A stretch of DNA of 64,000 nt from CAWAMD01 sp963783045 (GCA_963783045.1 CAWAMD010000005.1:496001-560000); one strand, 5' to 3'; positions 34,264 to 43,890 are shown, numbered from the stretch's first letter. A program made the numbers and translations. The notes: a model not told the origin generated them from the sequence alone.

Positions 34264-35139
34264 TCACCGCCACCGGGTGGGCCGGTCGCGCAGCCGGTTC
34301 GCGCCGAGCCGCTCACAGGAGTCGTGGAAGGCCTCCCGGGGCACCCCCGTGAACGCGAGCTCGTCGAGGGACTGTGGCAGGGACGCATCGGTCACGAGCG
34401 TGGCCAGACGACGGTAGAGCAGGGCGTCGTCGCGCTCGTCGACGAGCCGTCGCGCCAACGCCGCACCGCCCCGGACGGTGACGTCCCAGTCCTCGCTGTC
34501 CTCGGGGATCGCCTCGAGATGCCCGTAGCGCCTGAGCAGCGCGCCGGCCGTCTTCTGACCGAAGCCACGGATCCCGGGGATGCCGTCGGCGCTGTCGCCG
34601 ACGAGGGCGAGGTAGTCCGCCACGGCCGCCGGGGGCACGCCGAGCCGCTCGGTGACGCCGGCCTCGTCGAACACGCGCTCGCGCATCCGGTCGACCTGGA
34701 CGACCCGGTCGCCACGGACGGCCTGCCCGAGGTCCTTGTCCGGCGTCAGGATGCGCACCTGGTCAACGTCCCCGCGCCACCGCTCGGCTGCCGTCGCGAG
34801 CGCGTCGTCGGCCTCGAGCTCGTCCATCGACCAGACCGTGACCCCCAGCGAGGCCACCGCCGCCTCCACGAGACCGAGCTGTGCGAGCAGTGCCTCGTCC
34901 ATCTCCGAGGAGTCCTTGTAGCCCGCGAAGAGGTCGTTGCGGAACGACTCGATCGGATTGTCGAAGGCCACGGCGAGATGGGTGACCTCCTCCTCCTCGT
35001 CCGCGAGCAGGAACAGCAGCGATGACAGGACACCGACCGTGGCCTTGACGTCGCGGCCGTCGGGGTCGCTGCGCGGCGGCCGCTTCGAGTAGTGGGCGCG
35101 GAACAGCTCGTAGGTGCCGTCGACGAGGTGCAGGCGCAC
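34264..35139 (-). CDS. Stand-alone 5'-3' exonuclease (Pol I N-terminal/FEN type)
   Basis: A 291-residue metal-dependent nuclease without a polymerase domain. Acidic metal ligands can be placed in MRLHLVDGTYELFRAHY, AVAFDNPIESFRNDL, SMDELEADDALATAA, RILTPDKDLGQAV and LALVGDSADGIPGIRGFGQ, ending in the helix-hairpin-helix GFGQKTAGALLRRYG. Start is GTG. The enzyme removes 5' flaps or RNA primers. Divergent from aat across about 130 bp. Confidence 0.92.
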   Translation of the reverse strand: MRLHLVDGTYELFRAHYSKRPPRSDPDGRDVKATVGVLSSLLFLLADEEEEVTHLAVAFDNPIESFRNDLFAGYKDSSEMDEALLAQLGLVEAAVASLGVTVWSMDELEADDALATAAERWRGDVDQVRILTPDKDLGQAVRGDRVVQVDRMRERVFDEAGVTERLGVPPAAVADYLALVGDSADGIPGIRGFGQKTAGALLRRYGHLEAIPEDSEDWDVTVRGGAALARRLVDERDDALLYRRLATLVTDASLPQSLDELAFTGVPREAFHDSCERLGANRLRDRPTRWR

Positions 35140-35271
35140 GGCCGGGCCTTCCGTGGGGTGGCGACGGGCACGCTAGCCGCCGCTCGGCGGGTGGACCGTG
35201 GTCCCGACCGCGCGACGGACGCGCCGGGTAGTCTCCCCGCGGGTGCGCACGGGGGAGAGGGAAGGCGGAGC

Positions 35272-36057
35272 GTGAGCAGCGACCAGGGGACACGACCGCA
35301 TCGCCTCAGCCGTCGTGCGCCCGTGCCTGCCGCCGCCCCGGGGCTGGCCCGGTCACCGCAGCCCGTTCCATCCTCGGCGTGGCTGCTTCCCGACCCCGAC
35401 CAGGCCGACGACGACGGTGTGGTGGGCATCGGTGCCGACCTGGCGCCCGGCACCCTCGTCGACGCGTACCGCCGTGGCATCTTCCCCTGGCCCCACGCGG
35501 GCGTGCCGCTGCCGTGGTTCGCGCCGGATCCGCGGGGTGTCCTCGAGTTCGCCAACCTGCGTGTGAGCCGCTCGCTACGGCGCACGCTGCGGCGCAGCGG
35601 CTGGACGACCACCGTGGACCACGCGTTCCCGGCGGTCGTCGACGCCTGCGCCGAGCGGGACGCGAGCGAGGGCACCTGGATCACCGACGAGATGGCCCGC
35701 GCCTACCGCCGGCTGCACGAGCTCGGCTGGGCGCACAGCCTCGAGGTCTGGTCAGGCGACGACCTCGTGGGCGGCCTCTACGGCGTGCAGGTCGGGGGTG
35801 TGTTCACCGGCGAGTCGATGTTCCACCGACGTGACGACGCGTCGAAGGTCGCCCTCGTCGATCTCGTCGCACGCTTCGAGGCAGCGGGCGGCCGGCTCGT
35901 CGACGTCCAGCTCACGACGCCGCACCTGCGGTCGCTCGGTGCGACCGACCTGCCCCGGCCCCGGTTCGTCGGCCTCCTGAAGACGACACGGGACCACAGC
36001 GTGCGGATGCGGACGGCGCGGCGGGACGTGGCGCGGCTCGTCGAGGTCGGCCGCTGA
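35272..36057 (+). CDS. aat: Leucyl/phenylalanyl-tRNA-protein transferase
   Basis: Aat adds Leu or Phe from aminoacyl-tRNA to proteins with N-terminal Lys/Arg, making type 2 N-degrons read by ClpS. The 261-residue protein has the family core: DGVVGIGADLAPGTLVDAYR, GIFPWPHAGVPLPWF, APDPRGVLEF, GTWITDEMARAYRRLHELG and FTGESMFHRRDDASKVALV. The GTG start follows a purine-rich GGGAGAGGGAAGG region; the extra N-terminal ~40 residues are basic and proline-rich. The gene is known mostly from proteobacteria and is not general in actinobacteria. Confidence 0.92.
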   Translation: MSSDQGTRPHRLSRRAPVPAAAPGLARSPQPVPSSAWLLPDPDQADDDGVVGIGADLAPGTLVDAYRRGIFPWPHAGVPLPWFAPDPRGVLEFANLRVSRSLRRTLRRSGWTTTVDHAFPAVVDACAERDASEGTWITDEMARAYRRLHELGWAHSLEVWSGDDLVGGLYGVQVGGVFTGESMFHRRDDASKVALVDLVARFEAAGGRLVDVQLTTPHLRSLGATDLPRPRFVGLLKTTRDHSVRMRTARRDVARLVEVGR

Positions 36058-36196
36058 GCGCCGGCCACGCCCATCCGACGCTGAACCGGGCATCGAACCG
36101 GCACGTATGCCGTCATGGGCGGTGACCGTCGGCCCCTTCGACCGGTGAGCGGGCCGGATCGCCGCTGGTAGACGTCGTCACCGATCGGAGGGGACC

Positions 36197-37573
36197 GTGC
36201 CGACGACCGATCCACAGCTGCGACTCGCGCTCCCGGAGGTACGCGAGGTCGTGCAGCGTGCCTGCTTCCCCCCGGGCGACGGCCGCACCGGCATCGGCCT
36301 CGAGATCGAGCTGCTCCCCGTCTACCGCGACCGTCAGGGACGGCCCGCCGGCCGGGTCCCACTGCGATCCTTGCTCGCCATCCTGGCAGCGGCCGCAGGC
36401 GACACGCTCGACGCGCGCGGTGTCCCCGCGGACGCCCCGGTCACCTTCACGCTGCCCTCGGGCGGACGGCTCACCTTCGAGCCCGGCGGCCAGCTCGAGA
36501 TCTCCGGCGCCTACCACGACACCCTGGCGGGCGCCGTCGACGAGGTCGAGCGTGCCGCCGCCGCGCTGGCCGGCGTGCTGGAGCGCGCCGACATCGCGCT
36601 CGCCGGCGTGGGCGCGGACCCCTGGCACGACGTCCGTGATGTCGGCCAGCAGCTGACCGCGGCGCGCTACCCCGCGATGGCGCGCTATCTCGCGCAGCGG
36701 GGTGCCGCCGGCGCCACGATGATGCGCCACACCTGCGCCCTGCAGGTCAACCTCGACCGGGGTGATGGTGAGATCGCCGACGAGCGGTGGGTCGTCGCCA
36801 ACCTCCTCGCCCCCCTGCTGGTCGCCTCGTTCGCGGCCAGCCCGGCGCTCGCTCCCGCACGCACCGTGTCGCAGCGAGCCGCCGTCTGGGCCCAGGTGGA
36901 TCCCACGCGGACCGGCTTCCCGCCCGGCATCGCCGGCGACGGGCCGCCTGACGCCGTCGACCAGCTCGTCGCCGCGGCCCTGCGTGCCGACGTCCTGCTC
37001 GTCCGCCAGGGTGCCGAGCGGGCGATCCCGGGACGGCCGGGATGGCCGTTCGAGGACTGGCTCGCCCACGGACATCCGGAGCACGGCTGGCCCACCGTCT
37101 CGGACCTGCAGGAGCATCTGACCACGCTGTTCCACGAGGTCCGTCCGCGCGGCAGCCTCGAGATCCGCTCGATCGACGCCCTGCCCGCCCGGTGGCGGGC
37201 CGTCCCGGCGACGCTGCTGGCCGGCGGCCTCTACGACGACCGCGCGCGAGGGCAGCTGCTCGCGCTGCTCGCGCCGCGCCGGCACCTGCTCCCCGCCCTG
37301 CACCGTCGCGCCGCCGAGGTCGGCGTGTCCGACCCGGGCCTCTGCGCGCTCGCCGTGGAGGCGTGGTCCCTCGCGCTCGCCGGAGCCCGTCGACTTCCCG
37401 CGGGCTTCCTCCCGCCGCGGGCCGTCGCGACGGTCGAGGCCTTCGTGGACCGCTACACCGTCCGGGGACGCACGCCCGCGGACGAGCTGCGGGCCCTCGG
37501 CGCCGTCGGCTCCGCCGCGGCACTCGCCTGGGCCGCCGAACCGTTGCCGACGGCCACCCGGGAGGCACGATGA
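36197..37573 (+). CDS. egtA: Ergothioneine pathway glutamate-cysteine ligase EgtA
   Basis: EgtA makes gamma-glutamylcysteine, the sulfur donor used by EgtB. The 458-residue protein of the GCS2 superfamily has GIGLEIELLPVYRDRQGRPA, FTLPSGGRLTFEPGGQLEIS, MRHTCALQVNLDRG and EVRPRGSLEIRSIDALPARW. Start is GTG with GGAGGGG 4-9 nt before it. Its stop overlaps egtB by 4 bp. First gene of a four-gene egtABCD unit. Confidence 0.93.
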   Translation: MPTTDPQLRLALPEVREVVQRACFPPGDGRTGIGLEIELLPVYRDRQGRPAGRVPLRSLLAILAAAAGDTLDARGVPADAPVTFTLPSGGRLTFEPGGQLEISGAYHDTLAGAVDEVERAAAALAGVLERADIALAGVGADPWHDVRDVGQQLTAARYPAMARYLAQRGAAGATMMRHTCALQVNLDRGDGEIADERWVVANLLAPLLVASFAASPALAPARTVSQRAAVWAQVDPTRTGFPPGIAGDGPPDAVDQLVAAALRADVLLVRQGAERAIPGRPGWPFEDWLAHGHPEHGWPTVSDLQEHLTTLFHEVRPRGSLEIRSIDALPARWRAVPATLLAGGLYDDRARGQLLALLAPRRHLLPALHRRAAEVGVSDPGLCALAVEAWSLALAGARRLPAGFLPPRAVATVEAFVDRYTVRGRTPADELRALGAVGSAAALAWAAEPLPTATREAR

Positions 37574-38907
37574 CGGACCACGACGCCCTGCGCGGCGAGC
37601 TGGCGCGCCTCCTCGAGGACGCACGCACGACGACGACCAGGCTCGTGCAGCCCCTGGACGACGACGACCTGCACCGCCAGCACGTCCCGTTCCTCAGCCC
37701 GGTGGTGTGGGATCTCGCCCACGTCGGCAACTTCGAGGAGCTCTGGCTCCTTCGCACCCTCGGCGGCACCCGGGTGGCCTCCGACGACATGGACGCCCTC
37801 TACAACGCGTTCGAGAGCCCGCGCCCCGTCCGTGGCTCGCTGCCCCTGCTGCGCCGTGACGAAGCCGCCGACTACGTGGCCGCGGTGCGCCACGAGGTGC
37901 TGACGTTGCTCGCCCGCATCGAGCTCGACCCCGCGCAGCGGCTCCTGCGGGACGGCAAGGTCCATCGGATGATCGCCCAGCACGAGAGCCAGCACCAGGA
38001 GACGATCCTGCAGGCCATCGGGATGCGAGCGGACGTGGCGCCCCACCCGCTCGCCGACCGTGCCACCTGTGCGCCGGCACGGCGGCCGGTCGACGACACC
38101 GCCCGGGTGACGATCGACGGCGGCCCCTTCGTCATGGGGACCGACGCGCAGCGCTGGACCTGCGACAACGAACGCCCCGCGCACCGCGTGGGGCTCCCCA
38201 CCTTCGCCCTCGACCGCTATCCGGCGACCGCCCGCCGGTACGCCGCCTTCATGGCCGACGGCGGGTACTCGCGGCCGGAGCTGTGGTCGGAGCGGGGCTG
38301 GTCCTGGCTGCAGGAGGAGGGTCACGACAGCCCGCAGGGATGGCTCGCCGACGGGACGGGCGGTTGGTGCGTGCGCCGCCTCGGACGGAGGGTCCCTCTC
38401 GACCCCGCGGAGCCGGTCCAGCACATCAGCTGGTTCGAGGCCGACGCGTTCGCGCGCTGGGCCGGCGGCCGGCTGCCGACCGAGCAGGAGTGGGAGAAGG
38501 CGGCCCGGTGGGATCCCGAGCGCGGCGTGTCCCGGACGTATCCCTGGGGCGAGGAGCCGCCCACCCGCCGGCGCGCCAACGTCGGCCTCGCCCATGCCGG
38601 TCCGTGCCCCGTCGGCAGCTACCCGGCGGGCGCCGCCGCCTCCGGGGCGGAGCAGCTGGTCGGCGACGTGTACGAGTGGACCTCGTCGGGGTGGCACGGC
38701 TACCCGGGGTTCGAGGCGTTCCCGTACCGCGAGTACAGCGAGGTCTTCTTCGGGGGCGACTACCGGGTCCTGCGCGGCGCCTCGTGGGCCATCGGACGCC
38801 CCATGGCCCGTGCCACCTACCGCAACTGGGACCACCCCTACCGGCGACAGATCATGGCCGGCGTCCGCGTCGCCTGGGACGTGCCGGCGCCGCCGACCGG
38901 GAGGTAG
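37570..38907 (+). CDS. egtB: Ergothioneine biosynthesis sulfoxide synthase EgtB
   Basis: EgtB is the iron enzyme that joins hercynine and gamma-glutamylcysteine (or cysteine) with O2. The N-terminal DinB region carries the iron-binding histidines, in DLAHVGNFEELWLLR and QHESQHQETILQA. The C-terminal FGE-sulfatase-like domain includes FVMGTDAQRWTCDNERPAHR, WAGGRLPTEQEWEKAAR and GDVYEWTSSGWHGYPGF, and ends with RATYRNWDHPYRRQIMAGVR. Length (445) is normal. ATG overlaps the egtA stop. Confidence 0.95.
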   Translation: MTDHDALRGELARLLEDARTTTTRLVQPLDDDDLHRQHVPFLSPVVWDLAHVGNFEELWLLRTLGGTRVASDDMDALYNAFESPRPVRGSLPLLRRDEAADYVAAVRHEVLTLLARIELDPAQRLLRDGKVHRMIAQHESQHQETILQAIGMRADVAPHPLADRATCAPARRPVDDTARVTIDGGPFVMGTDAQRWTCDNERPAHRVGLPTFALDRYPATARRYAAFMADGGYSRPELWSERGWSWLQEEGHDSPQGWLADGTGGWCVRRLGRRVPLDPAEPVQHISWFEADAFARWAGGRLPTEQEWEKAARWDPERGVSRTYPWGEEPPTRRRANVGLAHAGPCPVGSYPAGAAASGAEQLVGDVYEWTSSGWHGYPGFEAFPYREYSEVFFGGDYRVLRGASWAIGRPMARATYRNWDHPYRRQIMAGVRVAWDVPAPPTGR

Positions 38908-38912
38908 CCGAC

Positions 38913-39728
38913 GTGTGTCGCTTCGCGGCCTACCGCGGGCCGTCCCGTCCCCTGTCCACGCTGCTCTACGACCCACCACACTCGCTCGAGGCGCAGGCCT
39001 ACGCACCCCGGGAGATGCTGCACGGCACCGTCAACGTGGACGGCACCGGCGTCGCCTGGTGGCCGGACCCCGACCCCACTCCCGGCGCCGGCGGCGAGGG
39101 TCCCTGCAAGCCGCTGCGCTACGTCACGGCGGCGACGCCGTGGGGCGACACGAACCTGCCCCACCTCGCCCCCCGTCTCGGTGGTCGCGTGCAGCTCGCC
39201 GCCGTGCGCTCGGCCACGCCGGGTCTCGGGTTCGGCGCCGGTGCGGTCAGCCCGTTCGTTCGCGACGGCGTGGCGTTCACCCACAACGGCTGGGTCGGCG
39301 GCTACCGCGAGGGCACGCTCCGCGCGCTGCTGGCGTCGCTGCCCGACGACCTCGCGGACCCGCTGGCGGCCGCGACCGACTCGGCGGCGATCTTCCTCGT
39401 CATCGGGCGGCGCCTGGCCCGGGGCGAGGGGCTGGTGGACGCGACCATCGGCGGGCTCGGCGACGTGGCCGCGGCCTGCCGCCGCGCCGACCAGCCTGCC
39501 ACGCTCAACGTGGCCCTCGCCGACGGGCGGGAGATCGTCGCCACACGCTGCTCGGTCGGCGCCGAGGGCAACAGCCTCTACACGCTGCAGAGCGGCGCCG
39601 CCTGGCCGGACGCGGCGCTCGTGGCCTCCGAACGGCTGGACGACGACCCGGCCTGGGAGCCCGTCGCCGACGACACGCTCGTGCACGTCACCGGCGACGG
39701 CGTGCGTCGCATGGACCCCGACTGGTGA
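38913..39728 (+). CDS. egtC: Ergothioneine gamma-glutamyl hydrolase EgtC
   Basis: EgtC removes the gamma-glutamyl group from the EgtB product. It is a class II glutamine-amidotransferase-like Ntn hydrolase: the start is GTG-TGT, so Cys2 (MCRFAAYRG) is exposed as the nucleophile after Met removal. FVRDGVAFTHNGWVGGY and the HSL-like middle are typical. 271 residues. It follows egtB by 5 bp. Confidence 0.94.
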   Translation: MCRFAAYRGPSRPLSTLLYDPPHSLEAQAYAPREMLHGTVNVDGTGVAWWPDPDPTPGAGGEGPCKPLRYVTAATPWGDTNLPHLAPRLGGRVQLAAVRSATPGLGFGAGAVSPFVRDGVAFTHNGWVGGYREGTLRALLASLPDDLADPLAAATDSAAIFLVIGRRLARGEGLVDATIGGLGDVAAACRRADQPATLNVALADGREIVATRCSVGAEGNSLYTLQSGAAWPDAALVASERLDDDPAWEPVADDTLVHVTGDGVRRMDPDW

Positions 39729-39769
39729 CCCCGCACCGGCCCGCCCACCACCGACCGACGGAGCCCGCC

Positions 39770-40765
39770 GTGTCCTCGACCTCCGCCTCACGGACCCGCG
39801 TCCGTATCGACCGCATCACGACGCCCCGGTCGCTGCGCGAGCAGCTCGAGCAGGACGTGCTGCGTGGGTTGACCGGACCCGAGAAGTGGCTGCCACCGAC
39901 GTACTTCTACGACGCCCGCGGCTCGGCGCTCTTCGAGGAGATCACCGGCCTCGACGAGTACTACCCGACCCGGGCGGAGACCGAGATCCTGGAGGCGGTC
40001 GCCGACGACTGGGTCGCCGCGGTGGGCCCGGACGAGGTCGTCGAGCTCGGCTCCGGTTCCTCCCACAAGACCCGGCTGCTCCTCGAGGCCATGGACCGGG
40101 CCGGCAGCGGTGACCGCTACGTCCCGATCGACGTGAGCGAGACGGCGCTCGCCGAGGCGGGTGAGCGGCTCGGCGAGGCCTACGCGTGGCTCGACGTCCA
40201 CGGGCTCGTCGCCGACTTCCACGAGGACCTCGGCCGCATCCCGCGGTCGGGGGATCGGCTCGTGGCCTTTCTCGGCTCGACCATCGGCAACCTCGACCGG
40301 ACCGCACGTCAGGGCTTCCTCGGTGACGTGCGGGGGCTGCTCCGCGACCGCGATCGGCTCCTGCTCGGCGTCGATCTCGTGAAGGACCCCGACGTGCTCG
40401 TGGCGGCCTACGACGACGCGCGTGGGGTGACGGCCGCCTTCAACCGGAACATGCTGCACGTGGTGAACCGTGAGCTGTCGGCCGACCTCCCCGTCGACGA
40501 CTTCGACCACGTGGCGCGCTGGAACGCCGACGAGGAGCGCATCGAGATGCGCCTGCGGGCCAGCCGCGCCATGACCGCACACCTCCCGACCCTCGACCTC
40601 GACGTGACGTTCAGGGAGGGGGAGGAGCTGCTCACCGAGCTGTCGTGCAAGTTCCGACGCGAGGGGCTGGCCCGGGAGCTCGCGGCGGCGGGGCTGACGA
40701 TCGAACGCTGGCACACCGACCGGCAGGAGCGGTTCGGATGCGCCCTCATCGCGCCGAGCGGGTGA
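39770..40765 (+). CDS. egtD: L-histidine N-alpha-methyltransferase EgtD
   Basis: EgtD trimethylates histidine to hercynine, using three SAM. The 331-residue protein has YFYDARGSALFEEITGLDEY, the SAM loop EVVELGSGSSHKTRLLLEAM and FLGSTIGNLDR, then LGVDLVKDPDVLVAAYDDA and RNMLHVVNRELSADL, all typical. Start is GTG. No egtE (the final lyase) follows; that step must be done by another PLP lyase. The downstream ahcY removes the SAH that EgtD releases. Confidence 0.95.
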   Translation: MSSTSASRTRVRIDRITTPRSLREQLEQDVLRGLTGPEKWLPPTYFYDARGSALFEEITGLDEYYPTRAETEILEAVADDWVAAVGPDEVVELGSGSSHKTRLLLEAMDRAGSGDRYVPIDVSETALAEAGERLGEAYAWLDVHGLVADFHEDLGRIPRSGDRLVAFLGSTIGNLDRTARQGFLGDVRGLLRDRDRLLLGVDLVKDPDVLVAAYDDARGVTAAFNRNMLHVVNRELSADLPVDDFDHVARWNADEERIEMRLRASRAMTAHLPTLDLDVTFREGEELLTELSCKFRREGLARELAAAGLTIERWHTDRQERFGCALIAPSG

Positions 40766-40927
40766 CACCTGTCCCGCGCGGCGTGCGGCATCCGGCGGGT
40801 TCAGACGGCACACTGGGGGCCGAGGAGGTCGAGTCCGGCCCGTCCCGCCCCGCCACGCGCGCGTGCCGCTGTGCCCCCGCCGCGCCGGTGGACCCGTCCG
40901 ACCAACCGAATCGCGAAAGACAGACGA

Positions 40928-42229
40928 GTGGCGATCAACAGCACCGACGACTTCAAGGTCCGCGACCTCTCCCTGGCCAGCTGGGGCCGGGCCGAGGTGG
41001 ACATGGCCGAGAAGGAGATGCCCGGACTCATGGCGCTGCGCGCGCGCTACGCCGAGTCGAAGCCCCTGGCGGGCGCCCGGATCGCGGGCTGCCTGCACAT
41101 GACGATCCAGACGGCCGTCCTCATCGAGACACTCCAGCACCTCGGCGCCGACGTGCGCTGGTCCTCCTGCAACATCTTCTCCACCCAGGACCACGCCGCG
41201 GCGGCCGTCGCCGAGGCGGGCACGCCGGTGTTCGCCTGGAAGGGCGAGACCGAGGAGGAGTACGAGTGGTGCATCGAGCAGACGCTGGCCTGGCCCGACG
41301 GCGGCGGCCCGAACATGCTGCTCGACGACGGCGGTGACCTGACCCGCATCGTCCACGAGCGCCACGAGGACCTGCTGGCCGACATCCGCGGCGTCTCGGA
41401 GGAGACCACGACCGGCGTGCACCAGCTGCACCGCTTCTTCAAGGAGGGGAAGCTGCGCATGCCGGCGATGAACGTCAACGACTCGGTCACCAAGTCGAAG
41501 TTCGACAACCTCTACGGCTGCCGCGAGTCGCTGGTCGACGGCATCAAGCGCGGCACCGACGTGATGATCGCGGGCAAGATCGCCGTCGTCGCCGGCTACG
41601 GCGAGGTCGGCAAGGGGTCCGCGGCGGCCCTGCGCAACTACGGCGCCACCGTCTGGGTGACCGAGATCGACCCGATCACCGCCCTGCAGGCGGCCATGGA
41701 GGGCTACCGCGTCGTCACGATGGAGGAGGCCGCCCCGGTCGCCGACATCTTCGTGACCGCGACCGGCTGCGACGACGTGATCCGGCTCGAGCACATGCTC
41801 GAGATGAAGGACCAGGCGATCGTCGCGAACATCGGCCACTTCGACACCGAGATCCAGACCGCCGCCCTGCGCGACTACGAGTGGACGAACGTCAAGCCGC
41901 AGGTGGACCTGGTCCACCTGCCCAACGACACCTCGATCATCCTGCTCTCCGAGGGCCGGCTCGTGAACCTCGGCAACGCGACCGGACACCCGTCGTTCGT
42001 GATGAGCATGTCGTTCACGAACCAGGTGCTGGGCCAGATCGAGCTGTTCAACAACGCCGAGCAGTACAAGCACGAGGTCTACGTGCTGCCGAAGAAGCTC
42101 GACGAGGAGGTGGCGCGACTCCACCTCGGCAAGCTCGGCGCCACGCTGACGACCCTCACCGAGGAGCAGGCGGCCAACCTCGGCGTGCCGGTCGAGGGTC
42201 CCTACAAGGACGACGCGTACCGCTACTGA
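40928..42229 (+). CDS. ahcY: S-adenosylhomocysteine hydrolase
   Basis: It splits S-adenosylhomocysteine to adenosine and homocysteine with bound NAD. The 433-residue protein includes GCLHMTIQTAVLIETL, NIFSTQDHAAAAVAEAG, NVNDSVTKSKFDNLYG, the NAD loop VVAGYGEVGKGSAAALRNYG and ends in KDDAYRY, the conserved C-terminus. GTG is the likely start; the site upstream (CGAAAGACAGACGA) is weak. It is 162 bp after egtD on the same strand and a strong hairpin follows. No SAH riboswitch consensus was found in the gap. Confidence 0.96.
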   Translation: MAINSTDDFKVRDLSLASWGRAEVDMAEKEMPGLMALRARYAESKPLAGARIAGCLHMTIQTAVLIETLQHLGADVRWSSCNIFSTQDHAAAAVAEAGTPVFAWKGETEEEYEWCIEQTLAWPDGGGPNMLLDDGGDLTRIVHERHEDLLADIRGVSEETTTGVHQLHRFFKEGKLRMPAMNVNDSVTKSKFDNLYGCRESLVDGIKRGTDVMIAGKIAVVAGYGEVGKGSAAALRNYGATVWVTEIDPITALQAAMEGYRVVTMEEAAPVADIFVTATGCDDVIRLEHMLEMKDQAIVANIGHFDTEIQTAALRDYEWTNVKPQVDLVHLPNDTSIILLSEGRLVNLGNATGHPSFVMSMSFTNQVLGQIELFNNAEQYKHEVYVLPKKLDEEVARLHLGKLGATLTTLTEEQAANLGVPVEGPYKDDAYRY

Positions 42230-42245
42230 TCCCGTCACCCGACCC

Positions 42246-42279
42246 GACGCGCCCCGAGCCCTGCCGGCCGGGGCGCGTC
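42246..42279 (+). terminator. Terminator after ahcY
   Basis: GACGCGCCCC (42246-42255) and GGGGCGCGTC (42270-42279) pair perfectly over 10 bp with a 14-nt loop, 16 bp after the ahcY stop. No T-tract follows. It most likely ends the egtABCD-ahcY transcription. Confidence 0.75.
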
Positions 42280-42412
42280 AACGTCGGGGCCCGAAAAGAA
42301 ATCGGGGCTTTGGTTCCGGCCGCCTTCTGCCGACACAACTCGTGGGTGCGCCAGCAGCGCCCCCCTGGCGTGGAGCAACCGCGTCGCCAGGACGCCGGAC
42401 GAGGAGACGTCG

Positions 42413-43294
42413 GTGCGGGGAACACGACGGATGGCGACAACGCTGCCGACGGCCGTGGTGGCGACGATCACCGCGGTCGTCGCCCTGCTCGCGAGCGGCG
42501 TGGCGGCGACCGCGCTCCAGGGCACCGGATCGGCCTCACCGGGGGACCTCGTCGCGTCGCTCGCGAAGATCGAGGCCCAGGTCGACAGCCTGCCCCCCGA
42601 CGACGTGACCGTGGACGCGGACGCCACCTGGGCGCAGCTGTCCGGCGACTTCGTCGGCGCCAACGTCGCCCTCGACACGGTCGCCGACGAGGCCAGGGCT
42701 CTGTTCGTCCAGGCGTCCGACGTGGGCGGTGACGTGGCGCGTGCCGTCGCCGACGCCGCGCGCGGGCTCCTCGTGCTCCGCCAGGGCTACAGCCTGCTGG
42801 CCGAGTGGGAGGCCGGCGACCTCGAGCTGCCGATCGGCAGCCCGACCGGCGACGACGCCTCCGTGTACGCGGACGAGCGCCGCGGCAAGGCCGAGGCCGG
42901 GCTCCGGCTGCTCCTCGACGCGCAGTCACGCCGGGCCGATGCGTTCGCCGTCCTGCGCGACGCGGCGACCGACGACCAGGTCCGGTCGGTCCTCAACGTC
43001 CGCTACCAGCAGGCGACCCACTTCGAGCAGGAGGTCCTGCCGGCGCTGCTCGAGGGGATGTCCCAGGACTCCGCTCAGGTCCTTCGTCCGGTGAGCCGCT
43101 TCCAGACGAACGCGCCGGGCACCGAGTCGCGTGCGCAGGTCATGAAGATCGTCTGCGTCGACCGTGAGGCCTACATCGCTGGCGAGCTCGGCACGCTCGA
43201 CGACCCGGCCCAGCTCGCCGCCCTCGAGGCGAACCCGTCGGCCGACTGCCCGGCGCTGCCCAACGACAACGAGGTCCGACTCGTCGGCCAGTGA
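42413..43294 (+). CDS. Secreted or membrane-anchored protein of unknown function
   Basis: A 293-residue protein with an N-terminal signal-like segment (basic MRGTRRMATT then VVATITAVVALLASGVAATA). The rest is helical and acidic, containing LLRQGYSLLAEWEAGDLELP-type stretches and repeated helices such as DERRGKAEAGLRLLLDAQ. Two cysteines near the C-terminus (KIVCVDREA, SADCPALP) could form a disulfide outside. GAGGAG lies 7 nt upstream of the GTG start. No family recognised. Confidence 0.72.
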   Translation: MRGTRRMATTLPTAVVATITAVVALLASGVAATALQGTGSASPGDLVASLAKIEAQVDSLPPDDVTVDADATWAQLSGDFVGANVALDTVADEARALFVQASDVGGDVARAVADAARGLLVLRQGYSLLAEWEAGDLELPIGSPTGDDASVYADERRGKAEAGLRLLLDAQSRRADAFAVLRDAATDDQVRSVLNVRYQQATHFEQEVLPALLEGMSQDSAQVLRPVSRFQTNAPGTESRAQVMKIVCVDREAYIAGELGTLDDPAQLAALEANPSADCPALPNDNEVRLVGQ

Positions 43295-43386
43295 GCCGGC
43301 GACGACGTAGGGCGCGGCCATCTCGACGTGCGTCGGGGTGGCCGCGGTCCGTACGCTGCGGTCTTCCCGCAACCGAGGCGGCTGCC

Positions 43387-43890
43387 GTGGACACGATCCC
43401 CAAGCCCGACGAGCTGTTGGCTCTGCACGACGTGACCGACGAGATGTTCGCCACGCTGCGGCGCTGGTTCGACGTGCCCACCAGCATCGCCCTGGATCTC
43501 GAGGCGATCGACTCGGCCGTCGCGGAGCTCGGCGACCCGGTCATGATCGCTGCCATGGCGATGCGCAAGCTGCAGGCGCTCCACCTCCTGTCGACGCCCG
43601 GGGTCCGCACGAGCACCAACGTCGTCGTCGCGATCGTCCAGGACCTCAACCGGGCGCTCGTCCAGGCACCGAACATGCGTCTCAAGCGCGCCGCCGAGAA
43701 CACCGACTGGGATGCCGCGTTCGCGCAACTCGTGGACATGCCCGCCGATGAGCCGGATGCATCCGCACCGGAGTCGCCGGGGGCGGACGACGACGAGGCG
43801 GAACGGTTCCGTGCGCTGCACGCAAAGCTTCACGAGGCCGTCTACGCGGTCCTGCAGGCCTCCGAGGGAGAGATCCGCTACCTCGAGTGA
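43387..43890 (+). CDS. Hypothetical helical protein
   Basis: A 167-residue soluble protein starting at GTG (VDTIPKPDELLALHDVTDEM). It is mostly helical with an acidic, low-complexity linker (DEPDASAPESPGADDDEAER) before a final helix (LHAKLHEAVYAVLQASEGEI). No family, metal site or membrane span recognised. A GAGG-like element precedes the start weakly. Confidence 0.65.
   Translation: MDTIPKPDELLALHDVTDEMFATLRRWFDVPTSIALDLEAIDSAVAELGDPVMIAAMAMRKLQALHLLSTPGVRTSTNVVVAIVQDLNRALVQAPNMRLKRAAENTDWDAAFAQLVDMPADEPDASAPESPGADDDEAERFRALHAKLHEAVYAVLQASEGEIRYLE

Noticed and set aside
40766..40927. Possible SAH riboswitch before ahcY
   Set aside because: The expected conserved GAGG-GCGCUGC and AGGCUCG elements were not found in the gap.
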